Source: Clostridia bacterium
GTDB lineage: Bacteria; Bacillota; Clostridia; Oscillospirales; Acutalibacteraceae
Direction: 5' to 3'
DNA: 64,000 nt
Assembly (NCBI GenBank): GCA_017450005.1
Contig: JAFSYM010000114.1
Span: forward strand, 1-64,000
Both the position numbers and the translations under genes were made by a program. This document shows positions 27,071 through 36,392 of the stretch, piece by piece; the stretch's first letter is position 1; every line of letters begins with the position of its first letter. The notes under the pieces were generated by a model. That model was not told where the DNA came from, did not search any database, and saw nothing but the letters and a program-made list of their open reading frames with translations.

Positions 27071-28330
27071 TCAAATCCCGATGCGCCTGCGTATTTCCGC
27101 TGCGGGAACGTCGCTCAGGCTGCATTCGCGCGATACAGCGACAGCTGCTGCCGTGCCTGCGGCTTCGCCGATTCCGACGCAGATCGGCATCACGCGGAAA
27201 TTGGAATGCGCAATATGCGTGCCGGAAATGTTCCGGCCGCAAAGCAGCAGGTTCTCTTTCGCCTCCGGCAGCAGACAGCGGTACGGGATCGTATAGCCGT
27301 TTTCCTGCGGAAAGTATTTCTGCACACCGGTTTCATCAAGTCCCGCGCCCGTGATGTTGTGCACGTCAAAGTTGAAAAAGGCGTCTTTGACTACATAATC
27401 CTCAAACACACGCGCATCCAGAATGTCCTGCTCGGTGAGCGTATATTTGCCTTTGAAGTGTCTGGTTTCGCGGATGCCGATAAGAGACGCCGAGCTGAGA
27501 AGGAAGCAGTTCTCGTAGCCGGGAACGAACTTCCTAAGGTACCGAACAATATCCTCCATCTGCCTGCGGCAGGTCAGCGTCGCTTTCGTCAGATCGTCCG
27601 CGCTCGTGCCGTCGATCCCGGTCGCGTTCGTCATATTGCAGGTCACGACGCCCGGCAATGTGCTCCGATACGTCAGAATATGTCCGGCGGGATGCGGGAG
27701 ATGCTGCTTTGCCAGCGCCTGCAGCTCGCCCTGCGGCGTTTCATAGGTGGACTCGAAAGACCCGAGGAACACCGCGCGGTCGGTATCCACGCCGCCCACT
27801 TTGAACATCAGCGTCGCGGGCTGCATCTGATGATCGCTTTCTCGGCCGAGGACAAACGCGGCGCCCGCTTTCGCGGCAATATCGCCGTCGCCGGTCGCAT
27901 CAATCGTGACAGCGGCCTCAATATCGTACAGTCCGGTTTTATTGACGACCGTCGCGCCGCAGACTTTGTCCCCGTCACAGACGGCGTCCATGGCAAACGT
28001 ATACAGCAACAGGCGGCAGCCGACCTCGTCAAGCATCTCAAGATACAGCGTTTTCAGCTTTTCAGGATCGATCAGTTCGGTGATCTCGTTTGCAAAAACG
28101 CCTTCGTTTTTCTGCGCGCTGCGACGCAGTATCTCATAAAACAACGGGCTGCCGCAGTTTCCCGTCCAGTGGCTCATCAGCCCCGAAGTCGAGATCCCGC
28201 CGACGTCGCCGCATTGCTCAACCAGAATGACATCGGCGCCGTTTTTCGCCGCGTCATACGCCGCGGCAAAACCGGCCGGTCCGCTGCCGAGCACCAGAAC
28301 ATCCGTGTGCAGTTCATGTTTATGAATCAT
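27071..28330 (-). CDS. FAD-dependent oxidoreductase (FAD_oxidored, PF12831 type)
   Basis: The 419-residue flavoprotein has a dinucleotide-binding motif LVLGSGPAGFAAAYDAAKNG at the N-terminus, then DVGGISTSGLMSHWTG, and ATGDGDIAAKAGAAFVLGRE. A C-terminal NLLLCGRNISGTHIAHSNFRVMPICVGIGEAAGTAAA block closes the FAD site. This family is common in Firmicutes and Bacteroidetes carbohydrate gene clusters; substrates are largely unknown. The ATG at 28330 has GAGAGG upstream and is preferred to a longer in-frame start. A second member of the family lies about 1 kb away on the other strand. Confidence 0.88.
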   Translation of the reverse strand: MIHKHELHTDVLVLGSGPAGFAAAYDAAKNGADVILVEQCGDVGGISTSGLMSHWTGNCGSPLFYEILRRSAQKNEGVFANEITELIDPEKLKTLYLEMLDEVGCRLLLYTFAMDAVCDGDKVCGATVVNKTGLYDIEAAVTIDATGDGDIAAKAGAAFVLGRESDHQMQPATLMFKVGGVDTDRAVFLGSFESTYETPQGELQALAKQHLPHPAGHILTYRSTLPGVVTCNMTNATGIDGTSADDLTKATLTCRRQMEDIVRYLRKFVPGYENCFLLSSASLIGIRETRHFKGKYTLTEQDILDARVFEDYVVKDAFFNFDVHNITGAGLDETGVQKYFPQENGYTIPYRCLLPEAKENLLLCGRNISGTHIAHSNFRVMPICVGIGEAAGTAAAVAVSRECSLSDVPAAEIRRRIGI

Positions 28331-28456
28331 CGTTTTTACCTCTCCGAAATATACGCATCTTACAAAACTGTCAACATCCAAAAGAGTGTCCGGCGCAGAC
28401 AGACAAGAGTAATGCCGTACCTGCGCCGGATCCGTATTGGTTATGTGATCGTTGGG

Positions 28457-29107
28457 TTACTGCTCGACCGTGAATCTGGCAGGGAACAGAATATGCGTAA
28501 AGAACCAGACAATTTTGCTCCAGAAATCTGTCTTGATCGAAACGTGTTCCTCATCGGTGATCTGCATGCCGTTGGATGGCGTGACGACGACGGTCACGGT
28601 ATAGCTTTTCTTTGCGTTCTTGACGGTCAGCTTCACATCATTGCCGGCCGGCTGTCCGTCCACATACCACTGCACGTCGGCGCCGTCGGACACTTCGGCG
28701 GTAAAGGTCACCGTGGTGCGGTAAGCGTATTCCTTGTGTCTGTCGTCAGGGTTGCCGCGGATGATCCGGATATCGGGATCGGCATACTGCCATTCCGCCT
28801 GTGTGAGCAGATCGTTTCGGCCGTCAATCGTAATCTTTTGCCGATTCTGTTCACTTCCGCGGTACTCCACTTCGGCAAGGCTCGTGCAGCCGTAGAATAC
28901 GCCCTCTGCGATGCTTGTCACGCCGGCCGGGATCGTCACGGCGGCAAGGCTCGTGCAGTCGGCAAAGGCATATTCCCCGATGCTCTCCACATCGTTTCCG
29001 ATCGTCAGAGAAGCAAGGTTTCGGCACTCCTGGAAAGCATGCGAGCCGATGTGCTGCACGCCCTCTCCGATCATGATCGTTTTGACGGCGGTGCTTTGTC
29101 TGCCCCA
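28457..29107 (-). pseudogene. 5'-truncated BspA-like leucine-rich repeat surface protein
   Basis: The frame encodes about two and a half BspA/TpLRR-type (LRR_5) repeats, such as IGSHAFQECRNLASLTIGNDVESIG and IGEYAFADCTSLAAVTIPAGVTSI, then a beta-sandwich/Ig-like domain and a hydrophobic C-terminus (FWSKIVWFFTHILF). Repeat-like coding (AVKTIMIGEGV) extends upstream of the first ATG and stops at an in-frame TAA about eight codons further up. There is no signal peptide or ribosome binding site. Intact relatives are large secreted proteins, so most of the 5' end seems lost. Confidence 0.7.
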
Positions 29108-29246
29108 ATTATATTACCACAATCGGGTATGAAGCGCAATAGATTTCGGGCGGAAATGCGCATGCGTCACCGCAAGGAGGCTGCCGCGTCATACGGCATG
29201 ACAGACAGGCGTCTGCTTCGGAAAAGAAATCTAAACTATTTGCGCA

Positions 29247-29278
29247 CAGTTGCGGGATCGGAATGCGTGTGCTATAAT
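29247..29278 (+). promoter_or_regulatory. Promoter with shared 15-bp box, upstream of FAD oxidoreductase 2
   Basis: TTGCGG (29250-29255), 17 bp and TATAAT (29273-29278). The -35 is embedded in CAGTTGCGGGATCGG (29247-29261). The same 15 bp occurs at the GH78 gene promoter (53175-53189, minus strand) at the same distance from -10. Confidence 0.65.
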
Positions 29279-29352
29279 TTACAGGTAAATATGCGGGCGG
29301 GATTCACACTTCGCTGGAATACCCGTTCGGATGGAATCGGGTGGTGGATACG

Positions 29353-30702
29353 ATGGATCTGACTTACACGAAAAAGATAGAAGTCCGGTACAATGTGGAC
29401 GTGTTTGTGGCCGGAGGCGGCCCTGCCGGGATCGCCGCGGCGGTGAGCTGCGCAAAGCAAGGGAAACGCGTATTCCTCGCGGAATCGTTCTCTGCGTTCG
29501 GCGGTGCGGCTGTGACCATGCTCGTTCCCGCGTTCATGATGTTCGGAGACGGCGAGCATTTCCTGGCCGGAGGGATCGGCCGGGAAGTCTATGACCGGAT
29601 CTGCGCGCAGGCTTTCCCCGCGTTCAGAAAATACTGTCCGCACGCCATTCCTGTGGAGACACTCAAGCGCATTTACGACGACATGGTGACGGACGCCGGC
29701 GTACAATACCTGTTTCACACAAATGTGATCGACGCGCTCACGGAAAACGGACGTGTCCGATATGCAGTCTGTGCCGCAAAGGGGTCTTTGTTCGCGGTAA
29801 AAGCGAAGGTTTTCATTGACTGTACCGGCGACGGCGACCTGGCGTATTATGCCGGCGCGTCATACGAGTACGGAGACGAAAACGCACGCACAATGGCCGC
29901 CACGCTCTGCGGCATCTGGTCGGGCATTGATTGGAGCCGTGTGCAGAAGCCGGACAGACGAATGCTCGATCAGGCGTTTGCGGACGGCATATTTACAAAT
30001 GAAGACCGGCATCTGCCGGGCATGTGGCCGATTGCGGAAGGATCAAAAGATGATGACGGCGGCGAAATACCGAACGGCATCGGCGGCTCTAACGCTGGGC
30101 ACATCTACGACGCGGACGCAAGAGAGTCCGCCTCCCTCACCGGCGGAATCATCGAGGGGCGAAAGCAGCTTCTGGAATACAGAGCGTACTACCGGACATA
30201 TCTTGAAGGGTTTGAAAACGCCGAATTGATTTACTCCGCACCGTATCTCGGCATACGTGAAAGCCGGCGTATTGTCTGCGACTACAGTATGGTTCTGGAT
30301 GATTTTATACGCCGTGCGGTGTTTGACGATGAGATCGGCAGATACTGCTATCCGGTCGACATACATTCCTCTACCAATGATAAAGCCGGGTATGAGACAT
30401 ACCACAAAGATCACACGTCCCTGCGCTGTCAGGCGGGTGAGAGCTACGGCATTTCTTACCGCGCACTGGCCGTCCGGGACATCGAAAACCTTTTGACCGC
30501 GGGACGCTGCATCGGCGCAGACCGGTATATGCAGTCGTCCCTGCGTGTGATGCCGGGATGCTTCATCACGGGACAGGCCGCCGGCATTGCTGCAGCGGTC
30601 GCATGCGACACGGAGAACGCAAACGTGCATCAAGCGGACGTCAGACAGATACAGAGCCGTCTGATCGCCATGGGCGCATATCTGCCGAATCACGCCGTAT
30701 AG
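29353..30702 (+). CDS. FAD-dependent oxidoreductase (FAD_oxidored family, second copy)
   Basis: The 449-residue flavoprotein contains VFVAGGGPAGIAAAVSCAKQG, the following SFSAFGGAAVTMLVPAFM, FIDCTGDGDLAYYAGASYEYGDE and the C-terminal NLLTAGRCIGADRYMQSSLRVMPGCFITGQAAGIAAA FAD block. It is a PF12831-type enzyme like the one 1 kb to the left, but only distantly similar. Its start is ambiguous: the ATG at 29353 with GGGTGGTGG upstream, or a GTG at 29341. It has its own promoter and a 5' leader of about 65 nt, and converges on the GH127 gene. Confidence 0.88.
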   Translation: MDLTYTKKIEVRYNVDVFVAGGGPAGIAAAVSCAKQGKRVFLAESFSAFGGAAVTMLVPAFMMFGDGEHFLAGGIGREVYDRICAQAFPAFRKYCPHAIPVETLKRIYDDMVTDAGVQYLFHTNVIDALTENGRVRYAVCAAKGSLFAVKAKVFIDCTGDGDLAYYAGASYEYGDENARTMAATLCGIWSGIDWSRVQKPDRRMLDQAFADGIFTNEDRHLPGMWPIAEGSKDDDGGEIPNGIGGSNAGHIYDADARESASLTGGIIEGRKQLLEYRAYYRTYLEGFENAELIYSAPYLGIRESRRIVCDYSMVLDDFIRRAVFDDEIGRYCYPVDIHSSTNDKAGYETYHKDHTSLRCQAGESYGISYRALAVRDIENLLTAGRCIGADRYMQSSLRVMPGCFITGQAAGIAAAVACDTENANVHQADVRQIQSRLIAMGAYLPNHAV

Positions 30703-30735
30703 GACTGCCGTCGTCGGTCGGCGCACATGCGGGCA

Positions 30736-32547
30736 CTATCTGTAAAGCTGCGGCATTTCCGTCATGCGCAGCTTTGCGCAGCCGTACGGGATCAGCGTCA
30801 CCGTTTGCTCAGGGCCGACGGGCGCTCCGGATTTCGGCGTTTTTCTGCAAACCGAACGATACGGAAATTTCAGCCCCCATGGGATGCGCTGCATCTGCGC
30901 CGTGACTGTCACGGGCGGGGACGCCTGAGAGAAGGGAATCTCCCCAGATCCGCTGCGTTCGACGGTGAGCGCGGGAGCGGCGAACGCATAATTCCACGGT
31001 GTTTTGGGCAAGAATTCATAATCGCAGTAAGGGTATTTGCGTTCCACGCCTCTTCTGACGTATTCATACATCTTTTTATCGTATTCGACCGGCACGGAGA
31101 ACAGCAGCGACCCCATGCGCACCGCGGACAATCCGTTCGGCCGCGCAGCGAACGCAGGCGATACGTCGAAAGAGATCGAGATTTCCGTGTGCCCGGGCGC
31201 GATGGCGAACCTTGCGTTTTCCGCAGGGGCGGGCACACCGTCAATTTTCAGGTTTTCGGCAAAGGACGGGATGCGCACTTCCAGCGTAAAGGCGCGGTCG
31301 GCGTCCACCGTATAACGTGTCGTATTGCGGAAGGGGTAGTCCGTTTCCAGCCGGATCAAAATGCCGTTGTCCCGCAGCTCGCACGGCAGCATCACCGCGT
31401 TCAGGATTGTATCGTCCCGATGCATAAAAGCGGACAGGGCAAACTTCGGCCAGCCCTGACTGAAATTGGCCGTACAGCAGCCGAAGTTCGGTTCGAGCCC
31501 GAACAGATGCGCCCGCGGGCCGTTGGTGCTGAACGGCGCCATGAGCATGGTCCTTTTGCAGGCGATCTGGTTCACCATCTGCACATACTGGTGCGTCCAC
31601 ATATCCTCGCTCAGCGTGGCGGGCAGCGCGTTGAAGGCAAGGACTTCCAGCCGCTCTGCCCATTTGCGATCTCCTGTACAGGCGAACAGGCGCTCGTAAG
31701 AATACATCTGCTCCACCACGGCGCAAAGCTCGGTGCCGCGGGTGGGATCGATCCCCGAAAGCACTTCGTCGCCGGTAAAGCCCTCGAAGGCGGTGCCGTT
31801 GTATCGGTCGAGAACCGTGCGCAGCGTCTCGGCAAGGTCGGTATAGGGTTCTGCGAGCAGGCCGCAGGACACCGCCTCGCTTTTGAGCATCATGGCGATA
31901 TTTACGATGTGCGTCTTGCGCAGCCAGACGTGCCTTGGTTTCTTCCACGCTTCCACTGCCCGGCGGTAGTCATACCCCTGCTGTTTCAGGATGCGGGCGA
32001 GGTCTTTGATCCAGTCCTCGCCGTAGGTATCATACAGAAAATCAAGAGCAATAAAGGTCTCAAACCAGCGCGATTGCGCCCACCGGAACAGGCGGATCTT
32101 CCCGCCGGAGAGCAGATCATAATAGTTTTTCAGCACGCGGTACAACACCTGCGGAATGCGCGAATCTCCCGAACACTCGTAATATACGGTCAGGGTTTTG
32201 GAGATAAGCTGCACCGCCCAGGTGTCGTATCGCGATCGTTTATTTTCCGGGCATGGGCAGATCCAGCCGTCCGGCTGCTGCGCGGCAAGGATCGCGTCCA
32301 CATTTTTTTTGACCACAGCGATCATCTCTTTGTCCCGCAGCAGAAAGGCAAGCGGGATAAAGCCGTCCAGCCAGTACGGCACGCGTTCCCAGCCCTCGCG
32401 CTTACCGCCGATCCACGCACTGTCGCGGATGTCCGGCCAGACTTTGTGCAGATGGCCGCTAAGTCCCCTTGCCTGAATTTCTAATTGCCGCAGCAGCCAT
32501 CCTTGCGGACGAATCTCTTTGGCGGTATAGAAGCTCCACTGTTTCAT
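30736..32547 (-). CDS. Glycoside hydrolase family 127-like protein (beta-L-arabinofuranosidase type)
   Basis: The 603-residue protein has an (alpha/alpha)6 barrel with GWLLRQLEIQARGLSGHL at the start and then WERVPYWLDGFIPLA, RWFETFIALDFLYD, and GTELCAVVEQMYSYE with the candidate catalytic Glu. GCCTANFSQGWPKF follows near residue 356 with the Cys pair; in GH127 a cysteine acts as nucleophile. No signal peptide, so it acts on imported oligosaccharides. Its ATG overlaps the stop of the transporter gene by 4 bp (ATGA), a clear sign of coupling. DUF1680 members vary in specificity, so arabinose is likely but unproven. Confidence 0.88.
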   Translation of the reverse strand: MKQWSFYTAKEIRPQGWLLRQLEIQARGLSGHLHKVWPDIRDSAWIGGKREGWERVPYWLDGFIPLAFLLRDKEMIAVVKKNVDAILAAQQPDGWICPCPENKRSRYDTWAVQLISKTLTVYYECSGDSRIPQVLYRVLKNYYDLLSGGKIRLFRWAQSRWFETFIALDFLYDTYGEDWIKDLARILKQQGYDYRRAVEAWKKPRHVWLRKTHIVNIAMMLKSEAVSCGLLAEPYTDLAETLRTVLDRYNGTAFEGFTGDEVLSGIDPTRGTELCAVVEQMYSYERLFACTGDRKWAERLEVLAFNALPATLSEDMWTHQYVQMVNQIACKRTMLMAPFSTNGPRAHLFGLEPNFGCCTANFSQGWPKFALSAFMHRDDTILNAVMLPCELRDNGILIRLETDYPFRNTTRYTVDADRAFTLEVRIPSFAENLKIDGVPAPAENARFAIAPGHTEISISFDVSPAFAARPNGLSAVRMGSLLFSVPVEYDKKMYEYVRRGVERKYPYCDYEFLPKTPWNYAFAAPALTVERSGSGEIPFSQASPPVTVTAQMQRIPWGLKFPYRSVCRKTPKSGAPVGPEQTVTLIPYGCAKLRMTEMPQLYR

Positions 32548-33941
32548 GCGCTTTCCGCCTCGGTCTGTTCAGGCGCCGTATCCACGCCTTTTTTAAGCAG
32601 GAAGAACATCGGAATCAGTACCAGCGCGCACACGACAGCCGCCACAAGGAACATATCCTTTGCGGGAACAATGGTCTCCACGCCGAATTCATTCGGGTAG
32701 GTCGCGGCGGCGTTGCGGCAGGCAAGATCACCCAGCACAGGCCCCACCACCATGGGAATGAGCACCACAAAGATCATGCGGATGCCCTGGAACATACCCG
32801 CCTTGCCCGCGGGGATAAAGTCCTTGATCGCGGCGCCCAGCAGGATATTGATGATGGCGTTGCCGATCACGACGGGCAGCACGCCGATCAGAATGACATA
32901 GATGCCGCTGGACGTGGAAAGCAGGAACAGACCCGCCGTCACCAGGACGGCGCTCGGCGCAAGGAAGAGCGCCTTGTGCTCGCCCGAGTATTTGAGCATG
33001 AGTACCACAGAGACAATAATCAGGGCGATCACAATCACCGCCGTGACGATCACGCCGGGCCGAAGCAGATTCTGCGCGCCGCCGTTGTCGGGTATCACCA
33101 CGTATTGCAGATACACCAGCAGATAAGGGAAGAACACCTGAAACGACACGATGGAAAGACCTAAAGCCGAAAGCGCGAGATACAGCCGGGGATTGTTTTT
33201 GATCACGCTCGGACGGAATCCGTAAACGAGGCTCGAAAGATAGTCGGTCTTCGTTTCGTTTTTCGGCACGGTACGGGGCGGGTCCTTGAGCAGGAACAGA
33301 CCGGCCAGGCCGCAGATCGTTACAACAATACCGAGGCCGGCAAAAAAGGCGCGGTACGAGAGCTTGCCCGCCTGGGCGAAGGTGCCCACACCGGTCACGG
33401 CAACGGCAGAAACCGTACCCACAACGCTCAGCAGCGTTTCGACCAGCGCGCGCTGCTTCGGATGGGTTATATCCGTCACCCACGCCTGAAATGCCGCGTC
33501 GTTGCTGGTGGAGCCCATGAAGGTCATCACAATGTCCATCAGAATCACCACCCACACGGTGGCGGTGAGAATCGCCGCCTCGCCGCTCAGGTGCAGCAGC
33601 TTTGCGGTGGCCTCTTTGCTGATAAAGCCGAACATGGCCGTCACGACGCCCCAGAGCATATAGCCCACGGAGATAAACAGCCGGCGGTTTTTCAGCTTGT
33701 CGCTCAGGTTGCCCATAATGAATGTGGTGAGCACCGCGGCAACAGCCGACAGCGCCACCATGCGGCTCACAGCCGTGGTCGGCGCCATCGCGCCCGCCAT
33801 GGCCGCCTGCGAGGCGTCGCCGTAAACGGAGTTGTACAAAAACGTGTTGAAGTACATGTTCTCCGTATTCCACGCAATGCCGCCCATAAAGCAGAACAGG
33901 GTAATCAGGAACCAGTTTCTTTTGCTGAGCTTTTCCGTCAT
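32544..33941 (-). CDS. MFS transporter (sugar/oligosaccharide symporter type)
   Basis: The 465-residue membrane protein shows twelve predicted hydrophobic segments and the loop 2-3 motif GNLSDKLKNRRLFISVG. Residues such as NWFLITLFCFMGGIAWNTENMYFNTFLY at the start and FIPAGKAGMFQGIRMIFVVLIPMV late are typical of uncharacterised MFS carriers encoded with glycosidases. It lies between a putative glycoside hydrolase and GH127, so it most likely imports the disaccharide or glycoside they act on. Substrate is not deducible. Confidence 0.85.
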   Translation of the reverse strand: MTEKLSKRNWFLITLFCFMGGIAWNTENMYFNTFLYNSVYGDASQAAMAGAMAPTTAVSRMVALSAVAAVLTTFIMGNLSDKLKNRRLFISVGYMLWGVVTAMFGFISKEATAKLLHLSGEAAILTATVWVVILMDIVMTFMGSTSNDAAFQAWVTDITHPKQRALVETLLSVVGTVSAVAVTGVGTFAQAGKLSYRAFFAGLGIVVTICGLAGLFLLKDPPRTVPKNETKTDYLSSLVYGFRPSVIKNNPRLYLALSALGLSIVSFQVFFPYLLVYLQYVVIPDNGGAQNLLRPGVIVTAVIVIALIIVSVVLMLKYSGEHKALFLAPSAVLVTAGLFLLSTSSGIYVILIGVLPVVIGNAIINILLGAAIKDFIPAGKAGMFQGIRMIFVVLIPMVVGPVLGDLACRNAAATYPNEFGVETIVPAKDMFLVAAVVCALVLIPMFFLLKKGVDTAPEQTEAESA

Positions 33942-33985
33942 AAACGCTCCTCTTTTCTTACGTGTATTTCGGGTGGTTGTTTCAG

Positions 33986-36205
33986 TCAGCGATGCAGCGT
34001 GATCTCCATCTCCTGCGCCGTGCCGTCGTAGGACAGCAGAACGGTGCGGCTGAGCGGATCGTATTCCGCGCCGACCTTGACGACCTCGCCGTTTTCCCCT
34101 TGGCCTTCGGCGGATGTGACCGCGAAGGGCACACGCAGGCGGGTAAATGTGCGCACGTCGTCCGTGCCCTTTACGGTCAGGGAAACCGAGTCCTCCGATG
34201 CGCAGAGCGACAGGACTCTTGCCGACGTGCCGATCACGCGCAGCGCCTCCCCCTCGATCGTTTCAAGATCAAACAGAAGCGCGTTTTCGTCGGGCGCAAT
34301 CGTTTTTTCGGTCACGATGCCGTATCGGATGTCGAACATGTCGGCGAAAAGTCCGCGCAGTGTCAGCGGATCGTCGGACACGCTCTCGTCCATGACGGCA
34401 GCCGAAATGTACGGTCCGCGCTTTACGGTGATCGAGTTGCCGCAGTGCCACTCTGCGCCGTCTGCGCCGATCACACGCGTGAACAACTCGCGCATCTCCC
34501 CTGCCCTTTCTTCGGAATAGGTGATTTTGGCGGGGTTGATATACCACACGGCTGCCCATCCGTTTCCGACGGCATAGACCTCCTTATCCTTCGGTTCTTG
34601 AATGCCAAGCATCTCGAACAGGTGCTCCGCGGGCGTGGGATATCTGTTCTTTGAGTCATTCCACCAGCTTCGGATTGCGTGATACGGATCGCTGCCGTCG
34701 CCGACATAGATCAGCTTTCCGCCGCTCCTGACCCAGGATGCGAGCGCGTTGTTGATGTCGGGGTATTCCGGCTTCATGAATTCATAGCTCAGAAGCAGCA
34801 CGTCATAGTCGTCGAGGTACCCCGTGTAGCGCCGGATGTTGTCCAGAGAGACGGGTCTGACCGGCATGCCGTATTTCAGAATCGGCAGGCACAGGCCGTA
34901 GAAAGACGGGAATGTGCTGCTGCGGATGTATTCGCGAAGTAGACGCTCGTCTTCCCCTCCGTTGAAGATCCGCTCATTGAAGGCCGTTTTGAGATCGTTC
35001 GAGTCGGAGATCACCGTCGCGTCCACATCCGGCGCGTCCGGCGGCTTGATGACGCTGTCGGAGTAGTCCCGCTGGAACAGCGCGGAGTCGCTCAAAAGCA
35101 CGCCGGTTCTGACGCCGCCGTCCGCCTGCGCGAGCGGCATATCGCCGAGCGTCTGAAAAACGGAACACAGCAGCGTCGCGTAATCGGCGGGGATCGTTGT
35201 CGCGTCTGGCGAGCTGGTGGGATATTTGCGGTAGAAGACTCTGTACGGCCACGGGCAAACCTCATAGGTATTTACCTTGGGATGCAGCAGAGACGCCACA
35301 ACCGTCTTGAGGTAGTTGTATTGATAGTTCTCCCATGTGAAAATATCGTTATCTTCAATCGGATCGTGCAGGAACCACATCTTTCTGCCGGTTCCTTTGA
35401 TCAGCTCCTGCATGATGCCGTACTCGAGGTAAGCCGTCTCGAACGTGCGCTCCTTGATCACGCCGTCGAAGGGCGTCGGCTCGCGTGACGTGCCCGTCCA
35501 GATCTGGGCGATGTATCCGTCGACAGCCGGGCAGTCCGACAGCAGCCCTTCGGGGCTGACGATCTTCCACTGCGTATAGTTCAGCAGGCTGTGCGTCGGC
35601 ACATAGAAGCGCAGAACACGTCCGTATTTTGTCAGCGCGTATTCTTTCAGCGCGGAACTGACCCTGTCGATCGTTCGGCGGTAGAGATAGGATTTGAGCT
35701 TTGCCGCGCGGTATCTCGCGTCCTCGCTCTCATGCGGTGCGCGCCAGTCCTCTCTGTAATAGAGTTTATACTCTCTTTTGAACGCCTCGGAGTAGCCGCC
35801 CCTGTCCCAGAATTCAGGCTCCTCGACGTGGATCGCCTCGGCGCCGAAATCGACAGCCGCTTTCAGCCGCTCGGTGATATAGTCGGCAAAGGAGACCGTC
35901 GGCACCATGTACGGCGTGTCTTTTCCGTGGAGGATTTTGTTTCCGTATCTGTCCTCCTGCGCCTCATCCCAGTGATCCTTGCCGTCCCATTTACCGTAAA
36001 GATAGTCAGTATACCCGCCCCACGCGATGCCGACCATGACGTGAATCACATAGCCGTGCTTTTTGAATTCGGCGATTCTGTCGCACGTCGAGTCGTTGAT
36101 GCCGTAAACCATCACAACGTCGGTGTTGATGTCGTCCTTGCCGGAGTAGGGCGCCGACTGCTGAAAGCTCGTCAGTTCTTCGCTTCTGTCTCTGATGTAT
36201 GCCAT
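33986..36205 (-). CDS. Putative glycoside hydrolase of unassigned family (739 aa)
   Basis: The N-terminal 450 residues look like a TIM barrel: VVMVYGINDSTCDR, then VIHVMVGIAWGGYTDYL, and FGAEAIHVEEPEFWDRGGY with a Glu pair where a GH acid/base would lie, and later KMWFLHDPIEDN. The middle (about 470-590) resembles the GATase-like beta-galactosidase trimerisation domain of GH42-type enzymes (DVLLLSYEFMKPEY, WVRSGGKLIYVGDG). A beta-rich C-terminal part follows. No signal peptide. The ATG at 36205 has GGGAGGAG upstream. It heads an operon with an MFS symporter and GH127. I cannot assign a CAZy family. Confidence 0.65.
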   Translation of the reverse strand: MAYIRDRSEELTSFQQSAPYSGKDDINTDVVMVYGINDSTCDRIAEFKKHGYVIHVMVGIAWGGYTDYLYGKWDGKDHWDEAQEDRYGNKILHGKDTPYMVPTVSFADYITERLKAAVDFGAEAIHVEEPEFWDRGGYSEAFKREYKLYYREDWRAPHESEDARYRAAKLKSYLYRRTIDRVSSALKEYALTKYGRVLRFYVPTHSLLNYTQWKIVSPEGLLSDCPAVDGYIAQIWTGTSREPTPFDGVIKERTFETAYLEYGIMQELIKGTGRKMWFLHDPIEDNDIFTWENYQYNYLKTVVASLLHPKVNTYEVCPWPYRVFYRKYPTSSPDATTIPADYATLLCSVFQTLGDMPLAQADGGVRTGVLLSDSALFQRDYSDSVIKPPDAPDVDATVISDSNDLKTAFNERIFNGGEDERLLREYIRSSTFPSFYGLCLPILKYGMPVRPVSLDNIRRYTGYLDDYDVLLLSYEFMKPEYPDINNALASWVRSGGKLIYVGDGSDPYHAIRSWWNDSKNRYPTPAEHLFEMLGIQEPKDKEVYAVGNGWAAVWYINPAKITYSEERAGEMRELFTRVIGADGAEWHCGNSITVKRGPYISAAVMDESVSDDPLTLRGLFADMFDIRYGIVTEKTIAPDENALLFDLETIEGEALRVIGTSARVLSLCASEDSVSLTVKGTDDVRTFTRLRVPFAVTSAEGQGENGEVVKVGAEYDPLSRTVLLSYDGTAQEMEITLHR

Positions 36206-36250
36206 ATCTGCTCCTCCCTGCGCATTCTGTTGTGTAAGGATTCCGCTGAT

Positions 36251-36279
36251 AGAATACCATACAATTCCGGTTATATCAA
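36251..36279 (-). promoter_or_regulatory. Promoter of the putative glycosidase/MFS/GH127 operon
   Basis: Minus strand TTGATA (36274-36279), 17 bp and TATTCT (36251-36256), about 45 bp from the start codon. It is divergent from the promoter at 36314-36342, with 34 bp between the two -35 hexamers, so one regulator could act on both. Confidence 0.55.
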
Positions 36280-36313
36280 TATTCCGGTGCAAAAAAAACA
36301 GTGTCTGTATGAA

Positions 36314-36342
36314 TTGAAATTGCGCGGATCTTATGATAAAAT
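36314..36342 (+). promoter_or_regulatory. Promoter of the GNAT/GH28-like fusion operon
   Basis: TTGAAA (36314-36319), 17 bp and TAAAAT (36337-36342), about 50 bp before the ATG at 36393. Confidence 0.6.
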
Positions 36343-36392
36343 AAGAATTACGTTAATGGATAATGATAACCCAAATAGAAAGAAGCGAAACA

